Notes: generated by a model not told the origin, from the letters alone. Counted from the first letter of the stretch, positions 44,967 through 54,592 are shown. The stretch is 60,885 nucleotides of DNA from Gammaproteobacteria bacterium (GCA_018672815.1 JABHDX010000107.1:1-60885); one strand, 5' to 3'. Made by a program: numbers and translations.

Positions 44967-45751
44967 TAGCGAAATAAATCCTCATTTTTTGGTCGAATTA
45001 GGTCATTGATCGTATCTGTTTCAGAATGTGTATTAATGCCTTTAATGATCACAACTGGAATACCTTCATTGCTCTCTCCCATAACTAGCATTGCTGCTGC
45101 TGCGAGTTGGTCAGCCCAAGCAATGCATGTAGTCTGTAGTTCTCGTTGAAAAAGATCAACAGCTTTTTGCCTTAGGTCAATTAAAGTTTTAATGCCTGAT
45201 GAACCCAATGCATGTCCTGTGGTTCCTAATCTCCATGCTCTACCCATACTATCTGTTATAAGAACTCCAACATTTACATTTATTTTCTTGGACAGATAAC
45301 TTCTTATGGTTTGTGCCGATTGATCTGGGTTTTCGGGAAGCAGTAGTACCTTTTCATCAGTTTTATCTGATTCTATATTAGAGCGATCAATCCCAGCATT
45401 CGCAAGGATATGACCTAATTTATGTTCAACAATAATGACACCATTACTTATTCTAATAATTGACCTAGATTCTTGTAGTATTAATTCAACTATTCTTGGA
45501 TCTTTATCGGCTTTTTTTGCAATTTTTATAGCTTCTTGACTTGGGTTAATTGTTGATAATGAAATTAAACGGTTTTCTGATTTTGAGATAATTTTTTGAG
45601 CGATGACAATTACATCATGATTTTCTATAATTAAATTATTTCTTTTGATCCCATTGACTATTATTTCTCCAATATGATCACCCGATTGAATAGCTTGAAT
45701 GCCCTCAATTGCCTCGATAGTTAATGAGTTAGGTTTGGATTTAGCTTCCAT
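44966..45751 (-). CDS. cofE: F420-0:gamma-glutamyl ligase CofE
   Basis: A 261-residue GTP-dependent ligase that adds the glutamate tail to F420-0. It has DVIVIAQKIISKSENR, VGVLITDSMGRAWRLGTTGHALG and the C-terminal EGIPVVIIKG. It is a stand-alone CofE without the C-terminal nitroreductase-like domain of mycobacterial FbiB, which reduces dehydro-F420-0. This fits a pathway starting from phospholactate or phosphoglycerate. It lies 20 bases after npdG. Confidence 0.95.
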   Translation of the reverse strand: MEAKSKPNSLTIEAIEGIQAIQSGDHIGEIIVNGIKRNNLIIENHDVIVIAQKIISKSENRLISLSTINPSQEAIKIAKKADKDPRIVELILQESRSIIRISNGVIIVEHKLGHILANAGIDRSNIESDKTDEKVLLLPENPDQSAQTIRSYLSKKINVNVGVLITDSMGRAWRLGTTGHALGSSGIKTLIDLRQKAVDLFQRELQTTCIAWADQLAAAAMLVMGESNEGIPVVIIKGINTHSETDTINDLIRPKNEDLFR

Positions 45752-45771
45752 CAGTAAGGGTTTGAATAATG

Positions 45772-46428
45772 TTAGTGTGAAGTAATCTTTATACCTGAAG
45801 ATTTTAATTTATGTCTTTTATTGATAAAGATTAGGATTGATGTCAATGCTTCAGCAGCTGCTGAGTTTTCTATGCAACCAGCATCCCAAGAGGTTAGACC
45901 TAGGTCATTGATTAGTTCTATCACTAGTTTTACTGCTTCTCTGTCATTGCCTGTTACTAGTACTTCTGCATCAATTTTTTTATTTGATCCAATCAAATGT
46001 GAACCAATGTTTTGCAATGCTGAAACAACTTTAACTTCATCACCTAAGAATATTTGTGCTTCTAAGGCAGCTGACCCTTGATTAGGTAATGTTACTTTTG
46101 TGACATTACCTTGCAGAGGAACAGTTGTATCGATAATGATCTTTCCTATTAAATGATTTTTAACCACGTCTAATGTTTTTTGATGACTGGAGTATGGCAC
46201 CGCCAAAACAGCTAAATTGCAAATTTTGGAAGCTTCTATTAAGTCTAATCCAATAATTAGTTCAGATCCTTTCTCTTTATTTAACTCAATTGCGGTTGCT
46301 TCAGCTTTTTCTCTTTTTCTTGAACCTATGATGACTGTATAGCCATTCTGAGCCCATTTTTTCGCTAGCGCTGAGCCTAGTGCACCTGTTCCACCGAGTA
46401 TGGCTATAGTATTTTTATTATTATTCAT
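45772..46428 (-). CDS. npdG: NADPH:F420 reductase NpdG
   Basis: A 218-residue Rossmann protein that exchanges hydride between NADPH and F420. The motif [18 protein letters not shown] near the N-terminus, GSRKREKA (NADPH 2'-phosphate recognition) and LAVPYSSH are typical. The open frame begins at 46461, but the ATG at 46428 overlaps the ilvD stop by 8 bases and is the natural start. It is the only enzyme here that would keep the F420 pool reduced, so F420 probably serves reductases such as the LLM protein. Confidence 0.9.
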   Translation of the reverse strand: MNNNKNTIAILGGTGALGSALAKKWAQNGYTVIIGSRKREKAEATAIELNKEKGSELIIGLDLIEASKICNLAVLAVPYSSHQKTLDVVKNHLIGKIIIDTTVPLQGNVTKVTLPNQGSAALEAQIFLGDEVKVVSALQNIGSHLIGSNKKIDAEVLVTGNDREAVKLVIELINDLGLTSWDAGCIENSAAAEALTSILIFINKRHKLKSSGIKITSH

Positions 46429-48271
46429 TTGTTTCTTCTGGTACGACTCGAACTGCACCATCTGATGCGGAAGATGCCATTAAGGCATAGGCTTTTAATG
46501 CGTCACTAACGATTCTATTTCTAGATCTTGGTTTCCATGCTTTTTTTCCTAAATTATTCATAGCTATTCTTCTGTTTTCTAACTCTTGAGCAGTTAGATC
46601 TAACTCGATTATTCTGTTTGGTATATCAATTTTAATGATATCTCCATCTCTTATTAACCCAATTTCACCCTGAGATGCTGCTTCAGGCGAGATATGGCCA
46701 ATTGATAGTCCTGATGTACCTCCTGAGAATCTTCCATCTGTTATTAATGCACATTTTTTACCCAAGCCTTTGCTTTTTAGATAGCTTGTAGGGTAGAGCA
46801 TTTCTTGCATGCCTGGTCCTCCCTTTGGCCCTTCATAGCGGATCACCACAACTTCACCAGACTTAACATCATTATTCATGATTCCATCAACGGCATCATC
46901 TTGGCTTTCAAAGACATGTGCTGGCCCCTTAAAAGTTAAGTTATTTTCATCGACTCCAGCAGTTTTTACAATGCATCCTTCTTTAGCAATATTTCCCTTA
47001 AGGACCGCTAACCCTCCATCAAGACTGTAGGCATTATCGAGATTTCTTATGCAGCCATTTTCACGATCAACATCCAATGATTCATAACGTTTATTTTGAG
47101 AAAAAGGTTGTGTCGTTGGAATCATTCCTGGTGCTGCAGAATAAAATTCTACAACCTTATTACTTGGCGCTCTGTTAATATCCCAAGTTTCGATAGCTGA
47201 TTTTATGCTCTCGCTATGAACTGTATTATTATCAATATTGAGTAATTTAGCTTTTTCTAGTTCACCCAGAATAGCCATCACTCCTCCGGCTCTATGTACG
47301 TCTTCTAAATGATAATCACTACTTGGAGCCACTTTACATAAATTAGGCACTCTTCTTGATAAGCGATCAATATCCTCAATGGTGAAATCAATATTGGCTT
47401 CTTTTGCAGCTGCTAATATATGCAATACAGTATTTGTCGATCCTCCCATTGCAATATCCAGAGTCATAGCATTTTCAAAAGCTTTTTTATTTGCAATTTG
47501 ATGAGGTAAAACTCTTTCATTATCATTTTCATAGTAATCTTTAGTGATGTTTACAATTTGTTTTCCTGCTTCTAGAAAAAGATTTTTTCTATCGATATGG
47601 GTTGCCAGGACACTTCCATTACCAGGCAAGCCAAGCCCTAAAGCTTCTACTAAACAATTCATGGAATTCGCTGTAAACATTCCTGAGCATGAACCACAAG
47701 TTGGGCAGGCCGAACGTTCCACTGCTTTAATATCTTCATCTGAGACAGATGAATCTCCGGCAAGAACCATTGCATCTACGAGATCTAATTTTGTTTCTTT
47801 ACCTTTTACTATGCCTTTTCCTGCTTCCATAGGCCCTCCAGAAACAAAAATAGTTGGAATATTTAATCGCATTGTAGCCATCAACATTCCAGGTGTAATC
47901 TTGTCACAGTTCGATAAACAAACTAGGGCATCAGCACAATGGGCATTAACCATGTATTCAACTGCATCAGCAATAAGTTCTCTAGAAGGAAGGCTGTAGA
48001 GCATTCCTGAATGACCCATAGCAATACCATCATCAACAGCTATGGTGCTGAATTCTTTGGCAACACCACCACTGTTTTCAATTTCTTTTGCAACCATTTG
48101 ACCAAGATCTTTTAAATGAACATGACCAGGGACAAATTGTGTGAATGAATTTGCAATAGCAATAATGGGTTTACCAAAATCATTTTCTTTCATACCAGTA
48201 GCTCGCCAAAGAGCTCTAGCTCCAGCCATATTACGTCCATGTGTTGAAGTTTTCGATCTATATTCAGGCAT
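46421..48271 (-). CDS. ilvD: Dihydroxy-acid dehydratase
   Basis: A 616-residue [Fe-S] dehydratase of valine, leucine and isoleucine synthesis. [13 protein letters not shown], the cluster Cys in [18 protein letters not shown], and the C-terminal [19 protein letters not shown] are all present. It is the first gene of the F420 operon and overlaps npdG, so branched-chain amino-acid and F420 synthesis share one message. Other ilv genes are not in the window. The 145-base gap before it is shared with the divergent aceE. Confidence 0.97.
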   Translation of the reverse strand: MPEYRSKTSTHGRNMAGARALWRATGMKENDFGKPIIAIANSFTQFVPGHVHLKDLGQMVAKEIENSGGVAKEFSTIAVDDGIAMGHSGMLYSLPSRELIADAVEYMVNAHCADALVCLSNCDKITPGMLMATMRLNIPTIFVSGGPMEAGKGIVKGKETKLDLVDAMVLAGDSSVSDEDIKAVERSACPTCGSCSGMFTANSMNCLVEALGLGLPGNGSVLATHIDRKNLFLEAGKQIVNITKDYYENDNERVLPHQIANKKAFENAMTLDIAMGGSTNTVLHILAAAKEANIDFTIEDIDRLSRRVPNLCKVAPSSDYHLEDVHRAGGVMAILGELEKAKLLNIDNNTVHSESIKSAIETWDINRAPSNKVVEFYSAAPGMIPTTQPFSQNKRYESLDVDRENGCIRNLDNAYSLDGGLAVLKGNIAKEGCIVKTAGVDENNLTFKGPAHVFESQDDAVDGIMNNDVKSGEVVVIRYEGPKGGPGMQEMLYPTSYLKSKGLGKKCALITDGRFSGGTSGLSIGHISPEAASQGEIGLIRDGDIIKIDIPNRIIELDLTAQELENRRIAMNNLGKKAWKPRSRNRIVSDALKAYALMASSASDGAVRVVPEETNE

Positions 48272-48416
48272 CTTTTTTAGTTATTAATGTTGCTCATGAT
48301 ATTAATGCTTTTATTATCTCATTTATTCATAATAATTATAATTGTCATGGTACAGTAGTCACATAAAATTATTGATTTATACTTCTTGTTTTCAATTTTT
48401 TAGCGATAATAAATAT

Positions 48417-51029
48417 ATGAGTAAAGAAAGTAAAACATCTAAAGTTGACGGTATAGACTCCTTAGAGAATGAAAAATTCGAGAAAGAATGGGCTATCGAA
48501 CTAAATGAGTGGACAGAATCTCTCCAAGCAATTAAAGAGAGTTATGGTAATAGGCAAGTTAAAGATTTATTAGCTTCATTGCAACAATATGCTCTTAGTC
48601 AGGGAGTTTCACTAGGCGGTGCAACACTCAATACTCCTTATCGAAATACCATACCTGTCTCTGATCAACCAGCATATCCAGGTAATATTGAGCTTGAGCA
48701 AAAAATAGAAAATATTATTCGTTGGAATGCGATGGCAATGGTTTTGCAAGGCTATGATAGTGGTAAAGGCGTAGGTGGTCATATTGCAACCTATGCATCA
48801 ACTGCCACAATGACTGAAGTTGCCCTCAATCATTTTATTAAATCAAGAACGGATGCTTATCAAGGTGATATGATGAATATTCAGGCCCATGCGTCTCCTG
48901 GTATTTATTCAAGAGCTTTTTTAGAGGGTCGTTTATCAGAAGAAGAATTAAAGAATTTCAGGAGAGAATTACAACCAGAAGGTGGTTTACCATCTTATCC
49001 TCATCCTAGAAGAAGACCAGAATTATGGCCAAGCCCAACCGCTTCAATGGGCTTAAATGGCGTGTCTTCTATCTATTATGCAAGATTTGCAAGATATCTA
49101 GAAAACAGAGGGTTAACCAATAAAAAAATAGGAAAAATATGGGCATTTTTAGGCGATGGTGAGATGGATGAGCCTGAAACATTAGGCACTATTAATATTG
49201 CTTCTCGAGAACAATTAGATAATTTGGTTTTTGTTGTCAATTGTAATTTGCAGCGACTTGATGGGCCTGTGAGAGGGAATGGTAAAATTATCCAAGAATT
49301 AGAGGCTATTTTTAGAGGTTCTCAATGGAATGTGATTAAAGTTATATGGGGTTCAGAGTGGGATCCATTATTCTCAATAGATCACAATGATGTCATGCAA
49401 AAAAGAATGGATGAAGTGGTTGACGGTGAGTATCAGATGTATTCCGTTTCATCAGGCGAAGATCAGCGTAATCATTGGATTGAGGGAAATCCAGAATTAG
49501 AATCGATTATGACTCAGTTGAATGATAAAGAGCTCAAAGATATCAAGCGAGGAGGTTTTGATCGTAAGAAGTTATATGCAGCATTTGATAAAGCTTCAAA
49601 GCCAAATGGAAAACCTACTGTAATTTTAGTAAAGACACTTAAAGGGTATGGTTTAGGCGAGGGATCAGAGGGAAGAAATATTGCTCATCAGAAGAAAACA
49701 ATGAGTGATGAAGAGAGAATTGAAATCGCAGAGAGATTGAATATTCCTCTTTCAGATGAAGACAGAAAAGCTGCTAAATTCTATATCCCTGATCCTGCTT
49801 CAGAAGAAATGATATACCTTAAAGAAAGAAGAGATGATTTGGGAGGCTATCAACCGATTCGTTTTGATGATTGTGAAAAAATTACTGCACCAACACCCGA
49901 ATTTTTTGAAGATTTTTTCAATGAAATAGACCGTTCGATTTCCACTACAATGGTCTTAGTAAGGATTATTTCTAAATTACTCAGAGATAAGAGTATTGGT
50001 AAGTATGTGGTGCCTATTATTCCTGATGAAGCTAGAACTTTCGGGATGGATGGTTTATTTTCTCAAGCAGGAATCTATTCACATGATGGTCAAAACTATC
50101 AACCTGTGGACGCAGGAACCATCTCTCCTTATAAAGAGGCCACAGATGGACAAATTCTTCAGGAGGGAATATGTGAGGCTGGAGCCATGGCATCATTTAT
50201 GGCCGCTGGAACAGCATATTCACATCATGAATTACCCATGATTCCATTCTATATTTTTTATTCTATTTTTGGTTTCCAGAGAGTGGGAGATATGATATGG
50301 GCATGTGGTGATGCTCTAACTCGAGGTTTTTTGATTGGAGGAACAGCTGGTCGGACAACCTTGAATGGTGAAGGTGTCCAACATCAAGATGGCCATTCTC
50401 ATGTCTTAGCTTCAGTGGTGCCCAATCTAATGACTTACGATCCTGCATTTTCTTATGAATTGGCAACGATTGTTAGAGAGGGAATAAGAAGAATGTATGA
50501 GGAACAAGAAAATATTTTTTATTATTTAACAGTTTATAATGAGAATTATAGTCATCCCAAGATGCCCCATGATTGTGATGAGGGTATTCTCAAAGGTATG
50601 TATCTATTCAAAAGTGCTTCCACAGAATTAGAGAAAAAACACACAGGTGAGCCGATCCATCTATTGGGCAGTGGTAGCATAATGCAACAAGTTCTTGAAG
50701 CTCAGGAAAAATTAGAGAGACAAGGGATACCAGTAAATGTTTGGAGTGTGACAAGCTATAACCTATTACACAAGGATTTCTTAGAATCAAAGAAATCCAA
50801 AGAAAAATCATATCTAGAAAACATTTTAAATGATCAAACAGGACATTTTATCGCTGTTAGCGATTTTATTAGTTTATTACCTGATAGCTTGGCACATCTT
50901 TTTCCTGGTTCTTTTACATCTTTAGGCACAGACGGTTATGGATTAAGTGAAGGAAGAGAAGAACTGAGAGATTATTTTGGTATCAGTACTAATTCTATTA
51001 TGGAGAAAGTTTTAGAGATTTTAAAATAG
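48417..51029 (+). CDS. aceE: Pyruvate dehydrogenase E1 component (homodimeric)
   Basis: A thiamine-diphosphate enzyme that decarboxylates pyruvate and acetylates E2. The thiamine-diphosphate motif GDGEMDEPETLGTI and the signatures ASPGIYSRAFLEGRL, GRTTLNGEGVQHQDGHSH and YYLTVYNENY are of the AceE type of beta- and gammaproteobacteria. The open frame starts at 48342, but the ATG at 48417 gives the usual N-terminus and 870 residues. No Shine-Dalgarno is visible. aceF and lpd do not follow; the gene stands alone, convergent with the methyltransferase gene. Confidence 0.95.
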   Translation: MSKESKTSKVDGIDSLENEKFEKEWAIELNEWTESLQAIKESYGNRQVKDLLASLQQYALSQGVSLGGATLNTPYRNTIPVSDQPAYPGNIELEQKIENIIRWNAMAMVLQGYDSGKGVGGHIATYASTATMTEVALNHFIKSRTDAYQGDMMNIQAHASPGIYSRAFLEGRLSEEELKNFRRELQPEGGLPSYPHPRRRPELWPSPTASMGLNGVSSIYYARFARYLENRGLTNKKIGKIWAFLGDGEMDEPETLGTINIASREQLDNLVFVVNCNLQRLDGPVRGNGKIIQELEAIFRGSQWNVIKVIWGSEWDPLFSIDHNDVMQKRMDEVVDGEYQMYSVSSGEDQRNHWIEGNPELESIMTQLNDKELKDIKRGGFDRKKLYAAFDKASKPNGKPTVILVKTLKGYGLGEGSEGRNIAHQKKTMSDEERIEIAERLNIPLSDEDRKAAKFYIPDPASEEMIYLKERRDDLGGYQPIRFDDCEKITAPTPEFFEDFFNEIDRSISTTMVLVRIISKLLRDKSIGKYVVPIIPDEARTFGMDGLFSQAGIYSHDGQNYQPVDAGTISPYKEATDGQILQEGICEAGAMASFMAAGTAYSHHELPMIPFYIFYSIFGFQRVGDMIWACGDALTRGFLIGGTAGRTTLNGEGVQHQDGHSHVLASVVPNLMTYDPAFSYELATIVREGIRRMYEEQENIFYYLTVYNENYSHPKMPHDCDEGILKGMYLFKSASTELEKKHTGEPIHLLGSGSIMQQVLEAQEKLERQGIPVNVWSVTSYNLLHKDFLESKKSKEKSYLENILNDQTGHFIAVSDFISLLPDSLAHLFPGSFTSLGTDGYGLSEGREELRDYFGISTNSIMEKVLEILK

Positions 51030-51035
51030 TTAGTC

Positions 51036-51929
51036 TTACTCGATAAGTTTTGATATTTCTTTAATATGTTCAGGAGTAGTGCTGCAACAACCGCCTATTA
51101 CATAGGCACCATGTTCTAACCATTTTCTAGCTTCCATGGCGTATTCTTTAGGGGATATTTTAACTGTATTAGTATGATGAATAACATCAACATCTACTTC
51201 TTTACCAAAATCTTTAATCTGTTCTTTATCTTTTAGCACTGCTGAGTTTGGAAACATTCCAAAAGTACCGGCTTTTTTTAGAGTTTCTATTTCCTCTGTA
51301 ACTAAGTCTGCAGCTAGGCAATTGAGTAATTGGCATTCAATATTAAGTTTGTTTGCTGCTTCTATAGCATTTTCAAATGATTCTCCCGAGACTAAATGGG
51401 AGCCTTTAGGGATATTTCTCGTTGTCCAGCTTAACCAAACCCTATCGGAATAATTCACAGCATTGCTGGCAGCTGTAATTCCTTCTTTTATTGAACTCAT
51501 TGATTCACAAAGGATGATGTCCACTTGCTCTTCCATAATCGAACCAATAGAGGAGTAAAAGTCATCCATTATTGTTTTTGAGGGTGTTAAATCAGGTCTA
51601 AAACTAGTTTCCATTGGTGGGAAAGATCCTGCAATTAATACATCTTTATTCCCATTTTTAGCAGTCTTAGCTAAATCGATACTTAATTGTGTTAGTTCGT
51701 TTGTTTTATGTTCAATACCGTTTCTGCTTAATATGGTTGGTGTGACATAGTAATTGTTGGTAGTAATGATATTACAACCTGCAGCTATGTTGTCTTTATG
51801 AACCTCAATAATGGCATCAGGATGTTCTAATAATACTTGAGCAGACCAAATTGATTTTTTCCAATCAGGGACATTAAAGCCTCTAGAGGAAAGTTCTGTT
51901 CCCATTCCACAATCAAGAATATATTTCAT
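51036..51929 (-). CDS. Homocysteine S-methyltransferase
   Basis: A 297-residue Zn-dependent methyltransferase, one-domain type (MmuM/BHMT-like). DCGMGTELSSRGF opens the barrel, NCLAAD holds the first zinc Cys and GGCCSTTPEHI the last two. It makes methionine from homocysteine with S-methylmethionine or a betaine-type methyl donor. It lies 86 bases after the metY unit on the same strand and complements it: metY makes homocysteine, this gene methylates it. I saw no separate riboswitch in the gap 51930-52015. Confidence 0.9.
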   Translation of the reverse strand: MKYILDCGMGTELSSRGFNVPDWKKSIWSAQVLLEHPDAIIEVHKDNIAAGCNIITTNNYYVTPTILSRNGIEHKTNELTQLSIDLAKTAKNGNKDVLIAGSFPPMETSFRPDLTPSKTIMDDFYSSIGSIMEEQVDIILCESMSSIKEGITAASNAVNYSDRVWLSWTTRNIPKGSHLVSGESFENAIEAANKLNIECQLLNCLAADLVTEEIETLKKAGTFGMFPNSAVLKDKEQIKDFGKEVDVDVIHHTNTVKISPKEYAMEARKWLEHGAYVIGGCCSTTPEHIKEISKLIE

Positions 51930-52015
51930 TAGCAGTGATAAATAATATTAATAAAAATAAAGAAACATGAAATCATATTTATTATCAAAACAATAGTTCT
52001 AATTAAGGTTGTTTT

Positions 52016-52261
52016 TTATCTTCCTTTGGTAAGATCCCACTTAACTATAGAATCAACACGAATATCTTCCCACTCATTGGAGTCTATTTTATAGACCAAA
52101 ATAGATTCATTTAAAGTGTCTTGATTCATTGTTGTATGATTTTCAAGGTATGACTCATGAAGAGTGCAGATCACTTGTTTTGTCTTTCCTGAATTTAAGC
52201 TTTTAAATTCTACTTTTACAATTCCTGACTTTAAGGACACAAGAAGATCTGCAACATCCAT
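52016..52261 (-). CDS. Small SH3-like protein, possibly DUF2693
   Basis: An 81-residue soluble protein. SGIVKVEFKSLNSGKTKQVICTL followed by a short loop and VYKIDSNEWEDIRVDSIVKW (quoted here in parts) suggests a small beta-barrel like the DUF2693 proteins of T4-like marine phages and their hosts; the match is by eye and uncertain. It lies 8 bases after metY and is therefore in the SAM-II-controlled transcript. No function can be assigned. Confidence 0.65.
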   Translation of the reverse strand: MDVADLLVSLKSGIVKVEFKSLNSGKTKQVICTLHESYLENHTTMNQDTLNESILVYKIDSNEWEDIRVDSIVKWDLTKGR

Positions 52262-52269
52262 TTTTTTTC

Positions 52270-53544
52270 CTATACTGATTTACTTAATGCTTGCTCAATG
52301 TCACCAATAATATCATCCACATTTTCGATTCCAATGGATATTCTTATCATGTCATCTGAAATACCAGCGGCTTCATATTCCTCAGGTTCTAATTGACTGT
52401 GTGTGGTCGAAGCTGGGTGTGTGGCTAGTGATTTAGTATCACCAATATTGACCAAGCGAACAATTAGCTCAAGAGAATCAATAAACTTAATGCCTGCTTC
52501 TTTTCCACCCTCAATACCAAAAGTTAAAATACCAGAAGGTGAGCCATCAGTATATTTTTTTGCTAAATCAAAGTAAGGACTATTTTCAAGTCCAGCGTAA
52601 TTGACCCATTTGACTTGGCTATGTGTTGATAAATAGTTAGCAACATTGATTGTGTTTTCACAATGCCTGTCCATTCTAACGTGCAATGACTGAATCCCCT
52701 GTAGAATCAAGAATGCATTAAAGGGTGATAATGCTGCTCCTGTATTTCTCAAAGGACCAACTCTGCATCTTCCTATAAATGCTGCAGCACCTAGTGCTTC
52801 TGAATAAATTAGTCCATGGTATGAATTATCTGGTTCATTTAAGGTTGGAAAACGTTTTGGCTCTTTAGACCAATCAAAATTACCCCCGTCAATTATGGCA
52901 CCGCCAATCGTAGTTCCATGTCCACTAATGTATTTTGTTAGTGAATGGACAACAATATCAGCTCCATAATCAATAGGCCTTAAAAGATATGGCGTAGCGA
53001 CAGTGTTATCCACTACCAAGGGCACACCTTTGGAGTGAGCTGCTTTTGCTAATGACTCAATGTCACAAATATTACCTAAAGGGTTTCCAATTGATTCACA
53101 AAATATTAATGTAGTATTTTCATCAACCAAATTAGATAAGCCGTCGATATCATCATGATTGGCATACCGAACCTCTATACCTTGATTTTTTAGCGTATTT
53201 GAGAAGTAATCACTTGTTCCACCATATAATTCACTGACAGATACTATGTTTTGGCCTGTCGAAGTTAAACATTGAACGGCATAAGTTATGGCAGACATTC
53301 CAGAAGAAACTGCTAACGAAGCAATTCCTCCTTCCATTTGAGCTAATCTTTCTTCAAGAACAGCATTAGTTGGGTTCATAATTCTGCTATAAATATTGCC
53401 TTCCTCAGCTAAGGAGAATAAATCAGCTCCATGTTGAGCACTATCAAAGGCATAAGACGTCGTTTGGTAAATTGGTGTTGCTACCGATTTGGTTGTTGGA
53501 TCCGGTGTATAGCCGGAATGAATGGCTTTTGTTTCAATTTTCAT
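52270..53544 (-). CDS. metY: O-acetylhomoserine sulfhydrylase (MetY type)
   Basis: A 424-residue PLP enzyme of the Cys/Met metabolism family that makes homocysteine from O-acetylhomoserine and sulfide. TKAIHSGYTPDPTTKSVATPIYQTTSY starts it (quoted in part: HSGYTPDP), and the PLP Lys is in VVHSLTKYISGHG. The length and the insert before SRIMNPTN favour MetY over MetB or MetZ. The ATG overlaps the stop of a 23-codon leader ORF (ATGA). Upstream lie a terminator, a SAM-II aptamer and a promoter, so SAM represses it. Confidence 0.93.
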   Translation of the reverse strand: MKIETKAIHSGYTPDPTTKSVATPIYQTTSYAFDSAQHGADLFSLAEEGNIYSRIMNPTNAVLEERLAQMEGGIASLAVSSGMSAITYAVQCLTSTGQNIVSVSELYGGTSDYFSNTLKNQGIEVRYANHDDIDGLSNLVDENTTLIFCESIGNPLGNICDIESLAKAAHSKGVPLVVDNTVATPYLLRPIDYGADIVVHSLTKYISGHGTTIGGAIIDGGNFDWSKEPKRFPTLNEPDNSYHGLIYSEALGAAAFIGRCRVGPLRNTGAALSPFNAFLILQGIQSLHVRMDRHCENTINVANYLSTHSQVKWVNYAGLENSPYFDLAKKYTDGSPSGILTFGIEGGKEAGIKFIDSLELIVRLVNIGDTKSLATHPASTTHSQLEPEEYEAAGISDDMIRISIGIENVDDIIGDIEQALSKSV

Positions 53545-53612
53545 TTTTTAAGTCCTCTATCATAAAAAAAACCTGTTAGTAAATTACTAAACAGGTTTAG
53601 ATCTAAGACCAT
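53541..53612 (-). CDS. 23-residue leader peptide of metY
   Basis: ATG at 53612 is preceded by AGAGG, with the bases ATT between, and this Shine-Dalgarno is the 3' end of the SAM-II aptamer. The frame runs 23 codons (MVLDLNLF start, GLKK end), crosses the whole terminator hairpin at codons 5-15 and ends in TGA overlapping the metY ATG (ATGA). The peptide is not rich in Met or Cys, so ribosome passage and coupling, not stalling, seem to matter. It is too short for coding statistics; the argument is positional. Confidence 0.6.
   Translation of the reverse strand: MVLDLNLFSNLLTGFFYDRGLKK
53564..53598 (-). terminator. Intrinsic terminator inside the metY leader
   Basis: On the minus strand AAACCTGT (53591-53598) pairs with ACAGGTTT (53569-53576), with an inner TAGTA/TACTA helix after one bulged T, and is followed by a run of eight T (53564-53571). 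It lies between the SAM-II aptamer and metY and within the leader ORF. Confidence 0.8.
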
Positions 53613-53669
53613 AATCCTCTTTAGCAGTATTTATAAAGCACCTGCAAGTTGGAATAAATCGGTGCAGTG
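53613..53669 (-). promoter_or_regulatory. SAM-II riboswitch aptamer
   Basis: On the minus strand GCACC (53661-53665) pairs with GGTGC (53638-53642); between them lie GATTTA and TTGCA, and after them ATAAATACTGCTAAAGAGG. These blocks, GATTTA...TTGCA...ATAAAT..GCTAAA.AGG, are the conserved SAM-II pseudoknot core, and the 3' end contains the ribosome-binding site. S-adenosylmethionine should close the fold and hide AGAGG. The placement before metY agrees with the family. Confidence 0.9.
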
Positions 53670-53671
53670 CG

Positions 53672-53700
53672 TATATTGAATCAATTGAGTATTAAGTCAA
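53672..53700 (-). promoter_or_regulatory. Sigma70 promoter of the metY unit
   Basis: TTGACT (53695-53700) and AATATA (53672-53677) on the minus strand are 17 bases apart. The expected start falls at the first aptamer helix, leaving no extra leader before the riboswitch. Confidence 0.6.
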
Positions 53701-53707
53701 GAGTTTT

Positions 53708-53905
53708 TTATTTTTGATTTTGATTTTTTTGATAAAAATAAATATATAAGATAGGAAGCATACCTGCACTATTGATGATAGCTAGAGCAATAAACCAGGC
53801 TAATTGTCTATTTCTAGCAGCTTTCCATAAAGCTGCTATTTTCCATAAAGCAGACCAAGTAATCAGTGGGATGATCCAGTAATAAATTAAAGGTGTTTCA
53901 AACAT
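53708..53905 (-). CDS. DUF5652 family small membrane protein
   Basis: A 65-residue protein with two hydrophobic helices. WSALWKIAALWKAARNRQLAWF, then LAIINSAGMLPILYIY, match the DUF5652 pattern (W-K-x-x-A-L-W-x-A-A-x-x-x-x-x-x-W-F). The function is unknown. It is 12 bases after the kinase-like gene and directly precedes the metY promoter. Confidence 0.8.
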   Translation of the reverse strand: MFETPLIYYWIIPLITWSALWKIAALWKAARNRQLAWFIALAIINSAGMLPILYIYFYQKNQNQK

Positions 53906-53917
53906 TTCTCTTTTTAA

Positions 53918-54592
53918 TTAATTATTTCTAAAAATTTTATACCAAAGTATTCTCGCAGATCTATAAATATCTTCAACTACAGTGGGTGAATAATATTTCA
54001 GGTCTTTACTATTAATGCTTTGATAGTCTCTTCGGTATTTATGTTTTATCCATGCATTTAAGTCTGTTTTTTTTATAAATGCGAAGAGTATTTTATTTCC
54101 CCAACTGATATTTTTATTGGAGATAGCTGTTCCAAAATCTATAAGGTAAGGCCTTTTATCTTCATCAACAAAAATATTATCTTTTCTTTTCAAATCACCA
54201 TGACTCACCCCTAAGCTATGCATGGCTTGAATTAAAGCCAATAGTTGATTAAAAAATTCATCATTGCCTTCTAGTTCATATTGAGATTCACGATAAGTCT
54301 GCCCATTGATGAGTTCTAAGATCAGGTCCCCCTTCTCAGTCAATCCATAGCATTTTGGTATACCTTTCAAACCTCTTAATTGTTTATATATTTTGTATTC
54401 ATGATGTAGACTATTTTGGTTAAGGCGGCCTGTAAAAAATGATGACTTATTTGCCTTTTTGACAATTAAGTTGAGCCCATCAATATTGACTTTATATAAG
54501 ATTCCTTGATAACCCATTTGCATGAAAGTAGCGTTATGATCAGAACGCAGTGCTTTATTAACTGAGTCAACGATATTTTTCTCAGATTTCAT
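53918..54592 (-). CDS. Protein-kinase-fold protein, LPS-kinase/RIO-like
   Basis: A 224-residue kinase-fold protein. The catalytic loop HGDLKRKDNI and the metal motif IDFGTAI are intact, and an N-terminal Lys in LIVKKANKSS may bind ATP. The small size and the HGDLK loop suggest the lipopolysaccharide-core kinase (WaaP/KdkA) or RIO-like group. The substrate could be a lipid-A core sugar or a protein. It lies 25 bases after the methyltransferase gene on the same strand. Confidence 0.75.
   Translation of the reverse strand: MKSEKNIVDSVNKALRSDHNATFMQMGYQGILYKVNIDGLNLIVKKANKSSFFTGRLNQNSLHHEYKIYKQLRGLKGIPKCYGLTEKGDLILELINGQTYRESQYELEGNDEFFNQLLALIQAMHSLGVSHGDLKRKDNIFVDEDKRPYLIDFGTAISNKNISWGNKILFAFIKKTDLNAWIKHKYRRDYQSINSKDLKYYSPTVVEDIYRSARILWYKIFRNN

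Noticed and set aside
48342..48416. N-terminal extension of aceE
   Set aside because: The extra 25 codons are not part of the AceE family and the ATG at 48417 gives the usual N-terminus.
51930..52015. A second SAM aptamer (SAM-II or SAM-V) before the homocysteine methyltransferase
   Set aside because: Only CTGCTAA recurs; no closing helix, GATTTA or TTGCA block is present.
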